A stretch of 64,000 nt of DNA from Undaria pinnatifida. Lineage: Eukaryota; Sar; Phaeophyceae; Laminariales; Alariaceae. The stretch's first letter is position 1. Every line of letters starts with the position of its first letter. Where the stretch lies: the NCBI GenBank assembly GCA_012845835.1, contig JABAKD010000022.1, forward strand, positions 437,501 through 501,500, read 5' to 3'. Made by a program: the position numbers and the translations under genes. Below, one piece after another: positions 63,918 to 64,000 of this stretch. Below the pieces are notes generated by a model. That model did no database searches. It was not told the origin of the DNA and worked only from the letters and a program-made list of their open reading frames with translations.

Positions 63918-64000
63918 CTGATGGTTGGTTTGTTTGTTGGATATTTGGTATGTTGATTAGTTGGGTTGTTGATTGGTTGATTATTTGATTGATTGATTGT

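Noticed and set aside
1-64000. Possible integrated large DNA virus of the kind found in brown algae
   Set aside because: No capsid, polymerase or other viral core gene recognised in any frame; the only recombinase looks like a mobile-element relic.

Overview
The window looks like nuclear DNA of a stramenopile alga, most probably a brown alga. This is inferred from one very long gene with about 38 introns averaging about 1.25 kb, GC-rich alanine- and glycine-heavy coding sequence, TTAGGG-type interstitial repeats, and introns packed with microsatellites, MITEs and mobile-element debris. There is no operon structure and no ribosome binding sites. No database search was possible. Homology calls rest on recognising protein families by eye.

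Layout. At the left edge (2..883, + strand) is the 3' end of an RGG/glycine-rich protein gene. A 6.3 kb intergenic stretch follows (884..7182). It holds a large foldback element, a terminal-inverted-repeat element, a BED/hAT transposase fragment and three copies of a dispersed repeat. The rest, 7183..63917 on the minus strand, is essentially one gene that continues past the right edge: a HEAT-repeat protein of the HEATR5/LAA1 family, a large partner of the AP-1 clathrin adaptor in endosome/Golgi traffic. I could thread 39 exons through the window. Every splice phase matches its neighbour, giving 9,052 coding nt (3,016 residues plus stop). Two introns need GC donors. The two genes converge, tail to tail.

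Introns. The 47.7 kb of intron contains satellite arrays (CACAA/CCCAA, CCATC, CATAT, TTAGGG-like, ATCAAA, ATGATATCGTC and others) and several MITE families, one nested inside another repeat with a reconstructable target site. The largest intron (7.9 kb, 39974..47884) carries a broken tyrosine-recombinase element at about 44.4-46.6 kb.

The most unusual feature is a recurring architecture. At 13 or more of the 39 exons, the exon edge, usually its 3' end with the splice donor, has been copied once to three times in the same orientation into the neighbouring intron. The copies have decayed through stops, frame loss or donor loss. This looks like intron growth by repeated small tandem duplications seeded at exon boundaries. 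It is the best candidate here for something not previously described.
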